This document shows, piece after piece, positions 1 to 8,846 of a DNA stretch of 64,000 bases. Each line of letters opens with the position of its first letter. The stretch's first letter is position 1. The stretch is taken from NCBI RefSeq assembly GCF_018129965.1, contig NZ_JAFCKW010000001.1, positions 186,001 through 250,000 of the forward strand, read 5' to 3'. This stretch comes from Bradyrhizobium diazoefficiens (lineage in GTDB: Bacteria > Pseudomonadota > Alphaproteobacteria > Rhizobiales > Xanthobacteraceae). The notes beneath the pieces are model-generated. The model was not told the origin of the DNA. It did not search any database and saw nothing but the letters and a program-made list of their open reading frames with translations. The translations under genes and the position numbers were made by a program.

Positions 1-1
1 G

Positions 2-358
2 CGCCCGACGGTGCTGGTGTCGCTGCACAGCTTCACGCCGGTCTATGCCGGCGTGGCGCGGCCGTGGCACATCGGTACGCTCTACAACCGCGACACGGTG
101 CTGCCGCACCTGCTGCTGAAACATCTGCGCGCCGAGAGCGATCTCGTGGTCGGCGACAACGAGCCCTATGCGGTGAGCAACCTGACCGACTACACAATTC
201 CGGTCCACGGCGAAGCCCGCGGCCTCGTCAACACCGGCATCGAGATCCGCCAGGATCTGATCGCGGACCCATCCGGCCAGCAGCTATGGGCCGAGCGGCT
301 GGCCCGGATCTTCGCGGAGATCGAGGCGGAGCTGAGGGCGGAGAGGATTCTCGATTAG
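2..358 (+). CDS. N-formylglutamate amidohydrolase family protein, C-terminal part
   Basis: The 5' end of this gene lies left of the window. The open frame begins in the first codon (R-P-T-V-L-V-S-L-H-S-F-T-P) and stops at 358, giving about 118 residues. The stretch LVSLHSFTP followed by a short spacer, then VGDNEPY and HGEARGLVNTGIEIRQD, is typical of the C-terminal half of N-formylglutamate amidohydrolase-like metallohydrolases. Those enzymes release formate from N-formylglutamate at the end of histidine breakdown, or act on related N-acyl amino acids. No histidine-degradation gene is visible next to it, so the substrate is not settled. The downstream neighbour is convergent. Confidence 0.8.
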   Translation, partial: RPTVLVSLHSFTPVYAGVARPWHIGTLYNRDTVLPHLLLKHLRAESDLVVGDNEPYAVSNLTDYTIPVHGEARGLVNTGIEIRQDLIADPSGQQLWAERLARIFAEIEAELRAERILD

Positions 359-462
359 CCGCGCGTCGCGACGAACAGTGCCAGAGCGGCGAAGATCGCG
401 GCGATGCCCGGCTGGACGCATCGCCCCCGGCCAAGCTCACGCCGGATCGGCTCGAAACCCGA

Positions 463-1083
463 CTACTTCGCCCTGGTCAGCGCCAGCCAGATGCCGCCGC
501 CGATCATGAAGCCGCCGGAGATGCGCGACATCAATCGTGTGCGGCGGGCCGAAAAGAATTTTCGCGCGCGACCTGCGGCGATCGCATAGAGCGCATCGGT
601 CATCGCAGCGGTGACCATGAAGGTGGCGCCCAGCAGCGCGACCTGCGGAAAGTGATCGCGGTTCATGTCCATGAACTGCGGAATGAACGCGCCGAAGAAG
701 ATCAGGACCTTCGGGTTCGACAGCAGCACGAGGAAGCCTTGCAGGAAGAACCCGCCGCGCGGCGGCGCCGGCGGCTCGTCGACATCGAGGCCTTCGACCG
801 GTGCCCAGATCAGCCTGATTCCGAGCCAGATCAGATAGGCCGCGCCGGCAAAGCGCACCCAGTCGAACCAGTAGCCCATGGTCGCCATCAGCGAGGTCAG
901 GCCGACCGCGACGATCCCGATGACGATGGCAAGACCGGCCTGCGCGCCCGCGACATTGGTGAGCGCTGCGCGCGTGCCGTGGCGCAGGCCGTTGGCGATC
1001 ACGAGGGTCACGATCGGCCCCGGCAGCAGTGCCAGCGCAACGCAGGCGGCGACGAAGGCGAGATAGGCTTGCATGGACATCAT
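463..1083 (-). CDS. LysE-family amino acid exporter
   Basis: A membrane protein of about 206 residues when started at the ATG-ATG pair at 1083/1080; ATG 1074 is another option. The upstream codons up to 1143 look non-coding. It has about six hydrophobic segments and the LysE/RhtB signature near the N-terminus (ALLPGP, then a helix with GLRHG). The middle carries SNPKVLIFFGAFIPQF, a hallmark of the family. Members export amino acids or homoserine-lactone-like compounds across the inner membrane. The substrate cannot be read from the sequence. No LysR partner sits beside it. Its probable 5' leader contains a short tandem repeat. Confidence 0.88.
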   Translation of the reverse strand: MMSMQAYLAFVAACVALALLPGPIVTLVIANGLRHGTRAALTNVAGAQAGLAIVIGIVAVGLTSLMATMGYWFDWVRFAGAAYLIWLGIRLIWAPVEGLDVDEPPAPPRGGFFLQGFLVLLSNPKVLIFFGAFIPQFMDMNRDHFPQVALLGATFMVTAAMTDALYAIAAGRARKFFSARRTRLMSRISGGFMIGGGIWLALTRAK

Positions 1084-1085
1084 GG

Positions 1086-1120
1086 GCAGGACTCGATGAG
1101 CAGGACTCGATGAGCAGGAC
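1086..1120. repeat. 14-bp tandem repeat, 2.5 copies
   Basis: The unit GCAGGACTCGATGA occurs at 1086-1099 and 1100-1113, followed by the partial copy GCAGGAC at 1114-1120. It lies immediately upstream of the LysE start codon, in the expected 5' untranslated region, so copy-number change could alter leader length. Confidence 0.85.
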
Positions 1121-1272
1121 TGTCTGAGCGCGGCTCGGCGCATTAATGCATGGCAAAGGCGGGAACGGAAGTCACGGCAGCGCCGCCGATCAAGATCGCG
1201 CCGCCAGCACGGATGCTGGCGGCGTTGAAAGCGTTGGGAATCAAGACGCCGTAGCGGGTGGAATTCGCGCGT

Positions 1273-1494
1273 TCACCGCTTCTTCTTCACCGGCGGCTGA
1301 ATCTCGTCGATCTTGCTGCGGCAATCCCCTTCGGATTCGTGCGGGCCCGAGACGAAGGTTCCGCTGACCTTGATCGCGTACCAGCCCGACTCCACGCCGA
1401 GCCGGAGTGCTTCGTCGGTCTTGACGTGCCGTGGGGAGAGAGCCTGCATCGGTTGAGCTTGCATCGGGTGCTTTCGGTTGGCGTTCGATCTCAT
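1273..1494 (-). CDS. small hypothetical protein (73 aa)
   Basis: A short basic protein ending in PPVKKKR, with a central stretch containing ESGWYAIKVSGTFVSGP that reads like a small beta-rich conserved protein. Start codons are available at 1494, 1464 and 1449, and no Shine-Dalgarno sequence clearly decides between them. No domain is recognised and no signal peptide or membrane segment is seen. It stands alone between two minus-strand genes. The call rests on an open frame with coding-like composition, so confidence is moderate. Confidence 0.55.
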   Translation of the reverse strand: MRSNANRKHPMQAQPMQALSPRHVKTDEALRLGVESGWYAIKVSGTFVSGPHESEGDCRSKIDEIQPPVKKKR

Positions 1495-1704
1495 ATCGAA
1501 TCGCGGAGGACTCTTTCAGGCATCCGCGGCAAGAAATGCGAGGATTGCGCTGTTTCACGTCGCGCGCGGAATGCCGTGGCGCCGCGTGGGCGCAGAGACG
1601 ACCGCTCTTTCCGACATTGGCGCACCGTGCGCGCAATTGCGGCAATAAGCTATCGTTTTCTCGCCCGAGGGCGATTAGCTCCCGCCTTTGCGCCCGCTTC
1701 TCCC

Positions 1705-2478
1705 CTACGGCATCGGCACCACGAGGCGCCGATAGAGATGCCAGGTCGCATGTCCGAGCACCGGCAGCGTCACGATCAGCCCCAGGAAGTACGGCAGCGC
1801 CGAGACGATCATCAGGATCACGATCACGGCGGCCCAGCCGATCATGGGCAGCGGGCTCGTCACCACCGCGCGCACGCTCGTCACCATGGCGGTGACGAAG
1901 TCGACCTCGCGGTCGAGCAGCAGGGGGAACGACACCACGGTCAGCGAGAACAGGATCAGCGACAGCGCCGCACCGACGGCATTGCCGATGGCGAGGAACA
2001 GCAGCCCCTCATTGGTGGTCAGCACCACCGTCATGAATTCTTGGAGGCTCGAGAACGAGGCGTGCAGTCCAAGCAGCAGCGCGATCAGGAGCCGCACCTG
2101 GTACATCCAGATCACGAATACGAACAGCGTGACGAACGCCATCCAGCCGATCTCGCTGCGCGAGCGGATGGCGGACCAGATCGCAGCGAACGAGACCGGC
2201 TCGTTGCGCTCGCGGCGGCGGCTGACTTCGTACAGACCGATCGCCACGAACGGGCCGATCAGCGCGAAGCCCGCCGCGAGCGGATAGACCAGATAGACCA
2301 TGCCGAAAGCGGTGAGGCAGAGCATGATGGCGATGCCGCCGGCCGCATAGATGCCACCGAAGCAGAGACCGTAAAAAGGTACCGCCTGGAAATCGCGCAG
2401 GCCCTCGACCAGCGACTCGGCGATGTCGCTCGCCGCAACGGCGCGCAACACCGGATCGACCTTGCCCGAGATGGACAT
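1705..2478 (-). CDS. DUF2189 integral membrane protein
   Basis: A 257-residue membrane protein. The start at 2478 (MSISGKVDP) is preferred because GAGGAGG sits six bases upstream; an in-frame ATG at 2517 lacks such a site. It has about six long hydrophobic segments, and the central pattern with ASFSSLQEF followed by LTTNEG matches the DUF2189 family of alphaproteobacterial membrane proteins. The biochemical role of the family is not known to me. It is divergent from the sensor kinase gene at 2683, so the 205 bases between them should hold both promoters. Confidence 0.85.
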   Translation of the reverse strand: MSISGKVDPVLRAVAASDIAESLVEGLRDFQAVPFYGLCFGGIYAAGGIAIMLCLTAFGMVYLVYPLAAGFALIGPFVAIGLYEVSRRRERNEPVSFAAIWSAIRSRSEIGWMAFVTLFVFVIWMYQVRLLIALLLGLHASFSSLQEFMTVVLTTNEGLLFLAIGNAVGAALSLILFSLTVVSFPLLLDREVDFVTAMVTSVRAVVTSPLPMIGWAAVIVILMIVSALPYFLGLIVTLPVLGHATWHLYRRLVVPMP

Positions 2479-2682
2479 CGGCTTCCTCCTCATCTGCCGG
2501 CGCGATCTTCGTCGCACGCGGATCGAACGCGATCATAGCGCCCTTGGGCGCCGCGCGCGACGTCAGAATGTTTACCCATAAGCGGCTTTTCGGCACCATG
2601 CCTATGGACTGAGCGGAGGATGGTGCCGCAGATTGTGACTGCCAAGCAGCACACGCGATGACCAGAGTGGACCACCCGACCG

Positions 2683-4908
2683 ATGAGCTTGCGTACCCGG
2701 CTACTGATACTCATCATCGCCGCCATGCTGGTGCCGGCGGGCCTGTTCGCGCTGCGCTTCATGCAGAACAGGAACAGCGAGATCGACGCGGCGCTCGCCA
2801 GTCTGGCTGCAACGGCCGACGACATCGCGGGCGATCTGGACGGGAAGATCCAGGGAACCGCGCAGCTTCATTATGGTCTCGCCCGTGCCCGCGACCTCGA
2901 CACGCGTGACAAAGCCGCATGCTCGGCGTTTCTGTCGGAGGTGCGCGAAGAATACCCGCAATTCACCGGGATATTGACCATCAATCCGGACGGCAGCCTG
3001 TTCTGCGACTCCTTGCGCACCGACCGCACCCTCGATCTGAGGGACCGCGCCTATTTCAAACAGGTCCAGGACCTGCGCGGCGGCGTTGCGCTCGAACCGG
3101 TGTTCGGCCGCCTGACCGGACTGTCGGTGCTCCAGATCGCCTATCCCTTGCGTTCGGAGGCGGGCGCGCTGAAATTCGTGCTGCTCGCCTCCTTCAACCT
3201 GAACAAATTCGCGGAATATCACCACAAGCGGCTGCACGGCGAAAACGAGGTTTTGCTCGTCGACGGCAAGGGCACGGTGCTGGCGTCTCACAAGAGTGTC
3301 GGTTTCAGCGAGCCCGTCGGCACCTCGATCGCAGGATCCGACCTGTTCCGCTTCGCTGCATCGCCGGATCAACAGGCGTTTCGGGAGGTGACCGATCGCG
3401 ATGGCCGCAAGCAAGTCTGGGCCGTTGCCCGTTCGCCCTCGATCCGCAAGGCCGGCCTCTATATCCTGGTCGGACGATCCAAGGACGGGCTGGTCGCGGC
3501 AGCGAACCGCCGGCTTTGCGAGGACATGGTGATGCTGGCGGTGGCTTTGCTGCTGCTGGTGGGGGTCTGGATCTTCGCGGCCGTCACGGTCTCGCGCCAC
3601 GTCGGGCGGCTCGCCACGATGGCGAAGCGGCTCGGACTCGGCGATCTCGGCGCACGCATTCCGCCCCCCTATCCGCGCGGCGAACTCGGCGCATTGATGA
3701 CCCAGCTCAACAGCACCGCCGAGTCGCTCGAGCAGCAACGCGCCGCGATCGCCGACCTCAGCCACAAGCTCAGCCAGTCGCAGAAGATGGAAGCCATGGG
3801 CCAACTCACCGGCGGCGTGGCGCATGATTTCAACAATCTCCTGACCGTCATTCTCGGCAACTCCGAACATCTTGCCGACAGACTGGCGGGAAACAAGGAG
3901 TTGAACCGGATCGCCAGCGACATCGCGACCGCGGCCGAGCGCGGCTCCGACCTGACGCGGAGTCTGCTCGCCTTCGCGCGCAAGCAGCCGCTGCGCCCAC
4001 GAGAGATCGACATCGCCGAGAAGGTTCTCGGCATGGAGCAGTTGTTACGCCGGACACTGGGCGAACACATCGAGTTCAACTTCGCGTTCGGACAGGATTT
4101 GTGGGTGACCAGCGTCGATCCCGGCCAGCTGGCAACGGCCCTGCTCAACCTCGTGCTCAACGCGCGCGACGCGATGCCCAATGGCGGCAAGGTAACGGTC
4201 GAGGTCCGCAACGCATCGCTCGGTGAATCCGACCTCGACGTCAACGGCGAACCGCGGCCGGGGGACTACGTGATGGTCGCCGTGAGTGACACCGGCAGCG
4301 GCATGACTTCCGAGGTGGCAAGCCGCGCGTTTGAGCCGTTCTTCACCACCAAGGAGGTCGGCAAGGGAACGGGCCTCGGCCTCAGCATGGTCTACGGGTT
4401 TGCGCAACAGTCCGGCGGCCTGGTGCAAATGCTGTCCGAACCGGGACACGGCAGCGTCGTCAGGCTGTTCTTTCCGCGCATTGCCGCGACGCTGAACGAG
4501 GATCCGCCACCTGCGGACCGGGTCACCGTTCCCGACGGACACGAGACCATTCTCCTGGTCGAGGACGACGACATGGTGCGAGCCTATGTCGAGAGCGAAC
4601 TCAGGATCCTCGGCTACCGGGTCATCGCGACGTCGAACGGGCCGGCGGCGCTGCAGATGCTGCGACAAACGGAAGACATTCGTCTGCTGTTGACTGACGT
4701 CGTCATGCCCGGCGGCATGTTCGGGCCGGAGCTTGCGCGGCAAGCGATGCTGCTTCGGCCCGATCTCAAGGTGCTCTTCACTTCCGGCTACACACAGGAT
4801 CCGGTCAAGACGCCCGACGGGATCGATGCCCGTATTCTGACAAAACCCTTCAAGCGGAAGGATCTCGCCGCGATGCTGCGGTCCGCGATGGCGACCGCGG
4901 CGAGATAG
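2683..4908 (+). CDS. hybrid sensor histidine kinase with C-terminal receiver
   Basis: A 741-residue membrane kinase. A transmembrane helix (about 7-27) and a periplasmic Cache-like sensor region (about 30-275) come first. A second membrane helix (about 280-303), a HAMP-like linker and a HisKA dimerisation helix follow, with the phospho-acceptor His381 in VAHDFNNLL. The HATPase_c domain shows the N box (NLVLNARDAMPNGG) and G boxes (GSGM, GKGTGLGLS). The protein ends with a receiver domain carrying acidic residues LLVEDDD, phospho-acceptor Asp672 in LLTDVVMPGG and the conserved Lys in LTKPF. It should sense a small extracytoplasmic ligand and run a phosphorelay. No response regulator with an output domain is adjacent, so it is an orphan. 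The upstream ribosome-binding site is weak. Confidence 0.93.
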   Translation: MSLRTRLLILIIAAMLVPAGLFALRFMQNRNSEIDAALASLAATADDIAGDLDGKIQGTAQLHYGLARARDLDTRDKAACSAFLSEVREEYPQFTGILTINPDGSLFCDSLRTDRTLDLRDRAYFKQVQDLRGGVALEPVFGRLTGLSVLQIAYPLRSEAGALKFVLLASFNLNKFAEYHHKRLHGENEVLLVDGKGTVLASHKSVGFSEPVGTSIAGSDLFRFAASPDQQAFREVTDRDGRKQVWAVARSPSIRKAGLYILVGRSKDGLVAAANRRLCEDMVMLAVALLLLVGVWIFAAVTVSRHVGRLATMAKRLGLGDLGARIPPPYPRGELGALMTQLNSTAESLEQQRAAIADLSHKLSQSQKMEAMGQLTGGVAHDFNNLLTVILGNSEHLADRLAGNKELNRIASDIATAAERGSDLTRSLLAFARKQPLRPREIDIAEKVLGMEQLLRRTLGEHIEFNFAFGQDLWVTSVDPGQLATALLNLVLNARDAMPNGGKVTVEVRNASLGESDLDVNGEPRPGDYVMVAVSDTGSGMTSEVASRAFEPFFTTKEVGKGTGLGLSMVYGFAQQSGGLVQMLSEPGHGSVVRLFFPRIAATLNEDPPPADRVTVPDGHETILLVEDDDMVRAYVESELRILGYRVIATSNGPAALQMLRQTEDIRLLLTDVVMPGGMFGPELARQAMLLRPDLKVLFTSGYTQDPVKTPDGIDARILTKPFKRKDLAAMLRSAMATAAR

Positions 4909-4916
4909 AACAAGCC

Positions 4917-6527
4917 CTATCCCTTCGCCCGCAGCTCGCGCCGCAGCACCTTGCCCGTCGCCGTCATCGGCAGCGTCTCCGCGAATTCCACGAAACGCGG
5001 ATATTCATGGGCGGCGAGCTGGACCTTCACGAACTCCTGGATCTCGCGCGCAAGCTTGTCACCCGGCGCAAAGCCCGGGCGCAGCACGATCCAGGCCTTG
5101 ATGGATTCCGTGCGGATCGGATCGGGGATGCCGACCACGGCGGCCATCGCCACCGACGGGTGCTTCATCAGCGTGTGCTCGATTTCGGAGGGGCCGACGC
5201 GATAGCCGGCCGTGGTGATGACGTCGTCCTCGCGGCTGACATACCAGAAATAGCCATCCTCATCCTGCACGCCGAGATCACCGGTCAGCAGGAACTCGCC
5301 GGCATATTTCTTCGCCGTCGCCTCCGGATTGCGCCAGTATTCGATCATCGTGCACGGACAGGGCTGGCGGACGCCGATGATGCCGCGCTGGCCGCGCGGC
5401 TGTTCCTCGCCCTTGTCGTTGACGATGCGGACGTCGAAGCCCGGCGTCGCCTTGCCCATCGCACCGGGGCGGATCGGAAACAGGTTCGAGTTGCTGCCGA
5501 TGACGAGATTGCACTCGGTCTGCCCGAACACCTCATGCGCGTCGATGCCGAACGTCTCGCGCACCCAGCCCAGCAGTTCGCCGCCAAGGGATTCGCCGCC
5601 GGTAAAGATGCTGCGCAGCTTCACGCCGGAATGCTTCACCCCGGCCTGCCGCATCAGCTTGAGCGCGGTCGGCGGCAGGAAGACGTTGCGGACGCCGAGA
5701 TCGGCCATCATCTGCATCGCCGCCTGCGGCTCGAATTTTCGCGCGCGATGACCGACCAGCGGAATGCCGTGATACCAGAACGCAAAAAGACCGTTGACGA
5801 GGCCGCCGATCCAGGCCCAGTCCGCCGGCGTCCACATCAGATCGCCGGGCCGCGGCAGGAAGTTGTGGCACATCTCGACATTCGGCAGATGACCGAGCAC
5901 GACGCGATGCGCGTGCAGCGCGCCCTTCGGATTGCCTGTGGTGCCCGAGGTGTAGATGATCAGCGCGGGATCGTCGCATGACGTATCGACCTGAACGAAA
6001 TCGGGCGACGCGGCCCTGACCATGTCCCAGAACGATCTCGTGCCTGCCGGTGCGCGCTCACCGACGATGTAGACGTTCTTCAGGTCCGGCAGGCGGTCGC
6101 GGATCTTTGCGAGCTTCTCCCAGCCCGCTTCGTCGGTGACGATCGCTTTGGCCTGCGAGTTCGCCAGGCGGAACTCCAGTGCGTCCTCGCCAAACAGCGC
6201 GAATAGCGGGATCGAGATCATCGCAGAGCGAAACGCCGCCATGTGCGCGACCGGCAGCTCCAGCGATTGGGACAGGAAAACAGCGACGCGATCGCCGCGC
6301 GCGAGGCCGTCGGCCTTCAGCACATTGGCGAAGCGGCGCGACATCTCGGCGACGTCGTCGAAGGAGGTGCGCGTAATGGCGCCGCTCTCGTCGACATAGA
6401 CCAGCGCGAGGCGGCCGCTGCCGTCGGCATGCCGGTCGCAGCACGCCTCCGCCATGTTGAAGCGCGCCGGGACGTTCCAGCGGAAATTGCGATAGAGCTC
6501 GTCGTAGGTTGCGGCTTCGGTCAGCAT
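4917..6527 (-). CDS. AMP-dependent acyl-CoA synthetase/ligase
   Basis: A 536-residue member of the ANL adenylating superfamily, with the acetyl-CoA-synthetase/medium-chain type layout. The AMP-binding P-loop reads IIYTSGTTGNPKG, the A5 region GQTE, the A7 motif LTGDLG, the hinge region YRVGPSEIE, and the catalytic Lys526 lies in TGKVLRREL. It activates a short or medium carboxylic acid to acyl-AMP and then acyl-CoA in the cytoplasm. The acid is not identifiable from sequence. It converges with the sensor kinase gene nine bases away, and no beta-oxidation gene is adjacent. The start at 6527 fits the family N-terminus (ATYDELYRNFRW). Confidence 0.93.
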   Translation of the reverse strand: MLTEAATYDELYRNFRWNVPARFNMAEACCDRHADGSGRLALVYVDESGAITRTSFDDVAEMSRRFANVLKADGLARGDRVAVFLSQSLELPVAHMAAFRSAMISIPLFALFGEDALEFRLANSQAKAIVTDEAGWEKLAKIRDRLPDLKNVYIVGERAPAGTRSFWDMVRAASPDFVQVDTSCDDPALIIYTSGTTGNPKGALHAHRVVLGHLPNVEMCHNFLPRPGDLMWTPADWAWIGGLVNGLFAFWYHGIPLVGHRARKFEPQAAMQMMADLGVRNVFLPPTALKLMRQAGVKHSGVKLRSIFTGGESLGGELLGWVRETFGIDAHEVFGQTECNLVIGSNSNLFPIRPGAMGKATPGFDVRIVNDKGEEQPRGQRGIIGVRQPCPCTMIEYWRNPEATAKKYAGEFLLTGDLGVQDEDGYFWYVSREDDVITTAGYRVGPSEIEHTLMKHPSVAMAAVVGIPDPIRTESIKAWIVLRPGFAPGDKLAREIQEFVKVQLAAHEYPRFVEFAETLPMTATGKVLRRELRAKG

Positions 6528-6548
6528 GGTCGTTTCCTGGCAGCGGCG

Positions 6549-6636
6549 TCATGGCCGGGCTCGTCCCGGCCATCCACGTTCTTGTTTGGCCCTGAGTTTA
6601 AGGGCGTGGATGCCCGGGACAAGCCCGGGCATGACG
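6549..6636. repeat. REP-like double-hairpin repeat, copy 1
   Basis: Two palindromes face each other: TGGCCGGGctcgtCCCGGCCA on the left and TGCCCGGGacaagCCCGGGCA on the right. They are joined by a spacer bounded by the complementary segments CCACG and CGTGG. The same architecture recurs at 7812-7898. This type of intergenic palindrome is common in Bradyrhizobium-like genomes. Confidence 0.85.
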
Positions 6637-6647
6637 GAGAGTGCGAT

Positions 6648-7783
6648 TCACCGCAACGCCGCGAAGAACGTCCTGACATCGCGCACGAACAGCTCGGGCT
6701 GCTCGAATGCGGCGAAATGCCCGCCCTTTTCCATCTCGCTCCAATGCATGATGCTGGAGAAGTTCGGCTCCATCCAGCGCCGCACCGGCGCGATGATCTC
6801 CTTGGGAAACACCGCAACGCCTGTGGGTACGCTCACCTTCGGCGAGGTCCGGCGCTTGCCAAAGCTCTCCCAATAGAGCCGCGCCGAGGACGTCGCAGTC
6901 CCGGTCGCCCAATACAGCATGACGTTGTCGAGCAGTTCGTCCTTGCTGAAGATGTTCTCGGGATGGCCGTTGCAATCGGTCCAGGCCCAGAATTTCTCCA
7001 GGATCCAGGCGGCCTGCCCGCTCGGCGAATCCGTCAGGCCATAGCCAAGCGTCTGCGGCCGGGTCGATTGCTGTTTCGAATAGCCGGAGTCGAGATCGAC
7101 GTAGTGCTTGAGGCCGGCGAGCGCGCGCTTCTCCTCCGGCGTCGGCTCGCCCTCGACCATGGGCGCCGCGTTGAAGGCGAGCGTGATGTGGATGCCGGCG
7201 CAATGCTCCGGATCCTGCGCGCCGAGGGATGTCGTCACCGCCGACCCCCAATCGCCGCCTTGCGCGCCGTAACGCGCGTAGCCGAGCCGGTCCATCAGCC
7301 TGGCCAGGTCGCGGCGATGCGGTCGACACCCCAGCCGGTGGTTTTGGGCTTCCCCGAGAAACCAAAGCCCGGCAGCGAGGGGCAGATCACATGGAAGGCA
7401 TCGGCTGAATTGCCGCCATGTGCGGCAGGATCGACCAGCGGCGCAATCACCTTCTGGAATTCGACGATCGAGCCGGGCCAGCCATGGGTGATGATCAGCG
7501 GCAGCGCCGACGGTTCTTTCGAGCGCGCATGCAGGAAGTGGATGTCGATCCCGTCGATCTCGGTGGTGAACTGCTCGAAGCGATTGAGCTTTGCCTCGCG
7601 CGCGCGCCAGTCGTAGCCATCAGCCCAGTAGGCGCAGATATCCTTGATCCATTTCAGCGGCGCGCCCTGGCTCCAGTCATCGACCAGCTCAGCCTCCGGC
7701 CAGCGCGTGCGGGCGAGGCGCGACTTGAGATCGATAAGGACGTCCTCGCTGATGGCGATGCGGAACGGCTTGATGGCGGTCAT
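6648..7783 (-). pseudogene. epoxide hydrolase (EHN family), single frameshift
   Basis: Two adjacent reading frames together encode one full epoxide hydrolase of about 378 residues. The N-terminal part starts at ATG 7783 (MTAIKPFRIAIS), carries the EHN domain and the HGWPGS oxyanion-hole region, and breaks at IAATWPG-stop near 7303. The C-terminal part resumes with LMDRLGYARYGAQGGDWGS, which contains the nucleophile Asp, and keeps the catalytic His in EKGGHFAAFE before the stop at 6648. The join needs one extra G in the run at about 7303-7306 (TGGCC where TGGGCC would restore the frame). Family members open epoxides to diols. It is either a recent pseudogene or a single-base sequencing error. 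Related palindromic repeats flank it. Confidence 0.85.
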
Positions 7784-7811
7784 TGGAGAGGCCCTGCTCA
7801 TCGGAGGTCTC

Positions 7812-7898
7812 GTCATGGCCGGGCTCGTCCCGGCCATCCACGTTCTTACCCACCACTTTGAAGAACGTGGATGCCCGGCACAAGGCCGGGCATGACGA
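7812..7898. repeat. REP-like double-hairpin repeat, copy 2
   Basis: This has the same layout as the repeat at 6549-6636: the left palindrome is near-identical (TGGCCGGGctcgtCCCGGCCA), the spacer is bounded by CCACGTTCTT and AAGAACGTGG, and the right palindrome is TGCCCGGcacaaggCCGGGCA. It lies just upstream of the epoxide hydrolase start, so that gene is bracketed by two copies. Confidence 0.85.
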
Positions 7899-7943
7899 GG
7901 ATGGTAACCTGTCAGCCCCGACAAGCCTTTCGGACGCGGGCGT

Positions 7944-8399
7944 CTAGCCCGTCAGCGCGGCCTTCACCAGGCCGGACGCCTTGCCGAAATCCATCTGGCC
8001 GGCGTATTTTGCCCGCAGTGCCGCGATCACCTTGCCCATGTCCTTCATGCCGGCGGCGCCGGTCTCGGTGATCGCATCCGCGATCGCCTTCCTGACCTCG
8101 TCATCCGACATCTGCTTCGGCAGGTAAGCCGAGATCACCGCGATCTCCTCGCGCTCCTGGGCGGCGAGCTCGGCGCGGCCGCCCTTGTCATAGAGCTCGA
8201 CGGACTCCTGCCGCTGCTTGATCATCTTCTGAAAGACGCCGAGCAGGTCGGCATCGGAGAGCGGCGGCTTGCCGTTGCCGCGGGCCTCGATATCGGCATT
8301 CTTGATGGTCGAGTTGACCATGCGCAGGGTGGACAGCTTGCGCTCGTCCTTGGCCTTCATGGCCTCCTTGACCGCATTGTTGATGTCGTCGCGCAGCAT
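7944..8399 (-). CDS. GatB/YqeY domain protein
   Basis: A 151-residue cytoplasmic protein made almost entirely of the YqeY domain, which resembles the tail domain of the amidotransferase subunit GatB. Characteristic stretches are LRMVNSTIKNADIEAR, LPKQMSDDE and the final GQMDFGKASGLVKAAL. It is full length for stand-alone YqeY proteins (about 150 residues). The family is thought to bind tRNA or to act near translation, but its exact role is unsettled. The ATG at 8399 follows GAGGCG. In many alphaproteobacteria a yqeY gene lies near carA, and here carA is about 1.3 kb away. Confidence 0.92.
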   Translation of the reverse strand: MLRDDINNAVKEAMKAKDERKLSTLRMVNSTIKNADIEARGNGKPPLSDADLLGVFQKMIKQRQESVELYDKGGRAELAAQEREEIAVISAYLPKQMSDDEVRKAIADAITETGAAGMKDMGKVIAALRAKYAGQMDFGKASGLVKAALTG

Positions 8400-8473
8400 G
8401 GTCGCCTCGTTTGGAAACAGTCCGGAAAGACCAGTGGTCTACAACAATATCCGGGGTCAATATAGGTGCTTGC

Positions 8474-8842
8474 ATGAAGACCGGAAAACATCTCGCCATG
8501 CTCGCAGTCTGTGCTGTCGTGCTCTGGATAAGCCGTTTCGGTCCCTATGTCTGCAGTGCGCTCCCGGGCTTTACGAGCGAAACCAGTTCGTCCTGGCTTG
8601 CCATCACCCTGAATAGGCTCTTTCTGATCCTGATGCTTTACCTGCCAGTCTACGATTTCATCTCCCTGGTGACGTACAAGCTCGGGTGGGAAGCGAAGTT
8701 CGACCCGCTCGTCGTCTATGAAGGCGAGGATTCGGTGCAGCCGATTTCGCCAAAGGCCAGACGTGTCCTTTACGTCGTCGACATGGCCGTGGTCGGCTTC
8801 TTCCTGCTGCCGCTATGGACCAAGGCCGCCTATTGCGGATGA
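8474..8842 (+). CDS. hypothetical membrane protein (122 aa)
   Basis: Started at ATG 8474 (MKTGKHLAML) the protein has 122 residues and about three hydrophobic segments: near 10-25, 45-65 and 100-115. A TTG-initiated extension to 8411 is possible but less likely. No family is recognised. The loop between helices two and three is acidic (VVYEGEDSVQ). It is divergent from yqeY and convergent with the alpha/beta hydrolase, ending four bases before that gene's stop. Composition resembles the neighbouring genes. Confidence 0.65.
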   Translation: MKTGKHLAMLAVCAVVLWISRFGPYVCSALPGFTSETSSSWLAITLNRLFLILMLYLPVYDFISLVTYKLGWEAKFDPLVVYEGEDSVQPISPKARRVLYVVDMAVVGFFLLPLWTKAAYCG

Positions 8843-8846
8843 GTGC

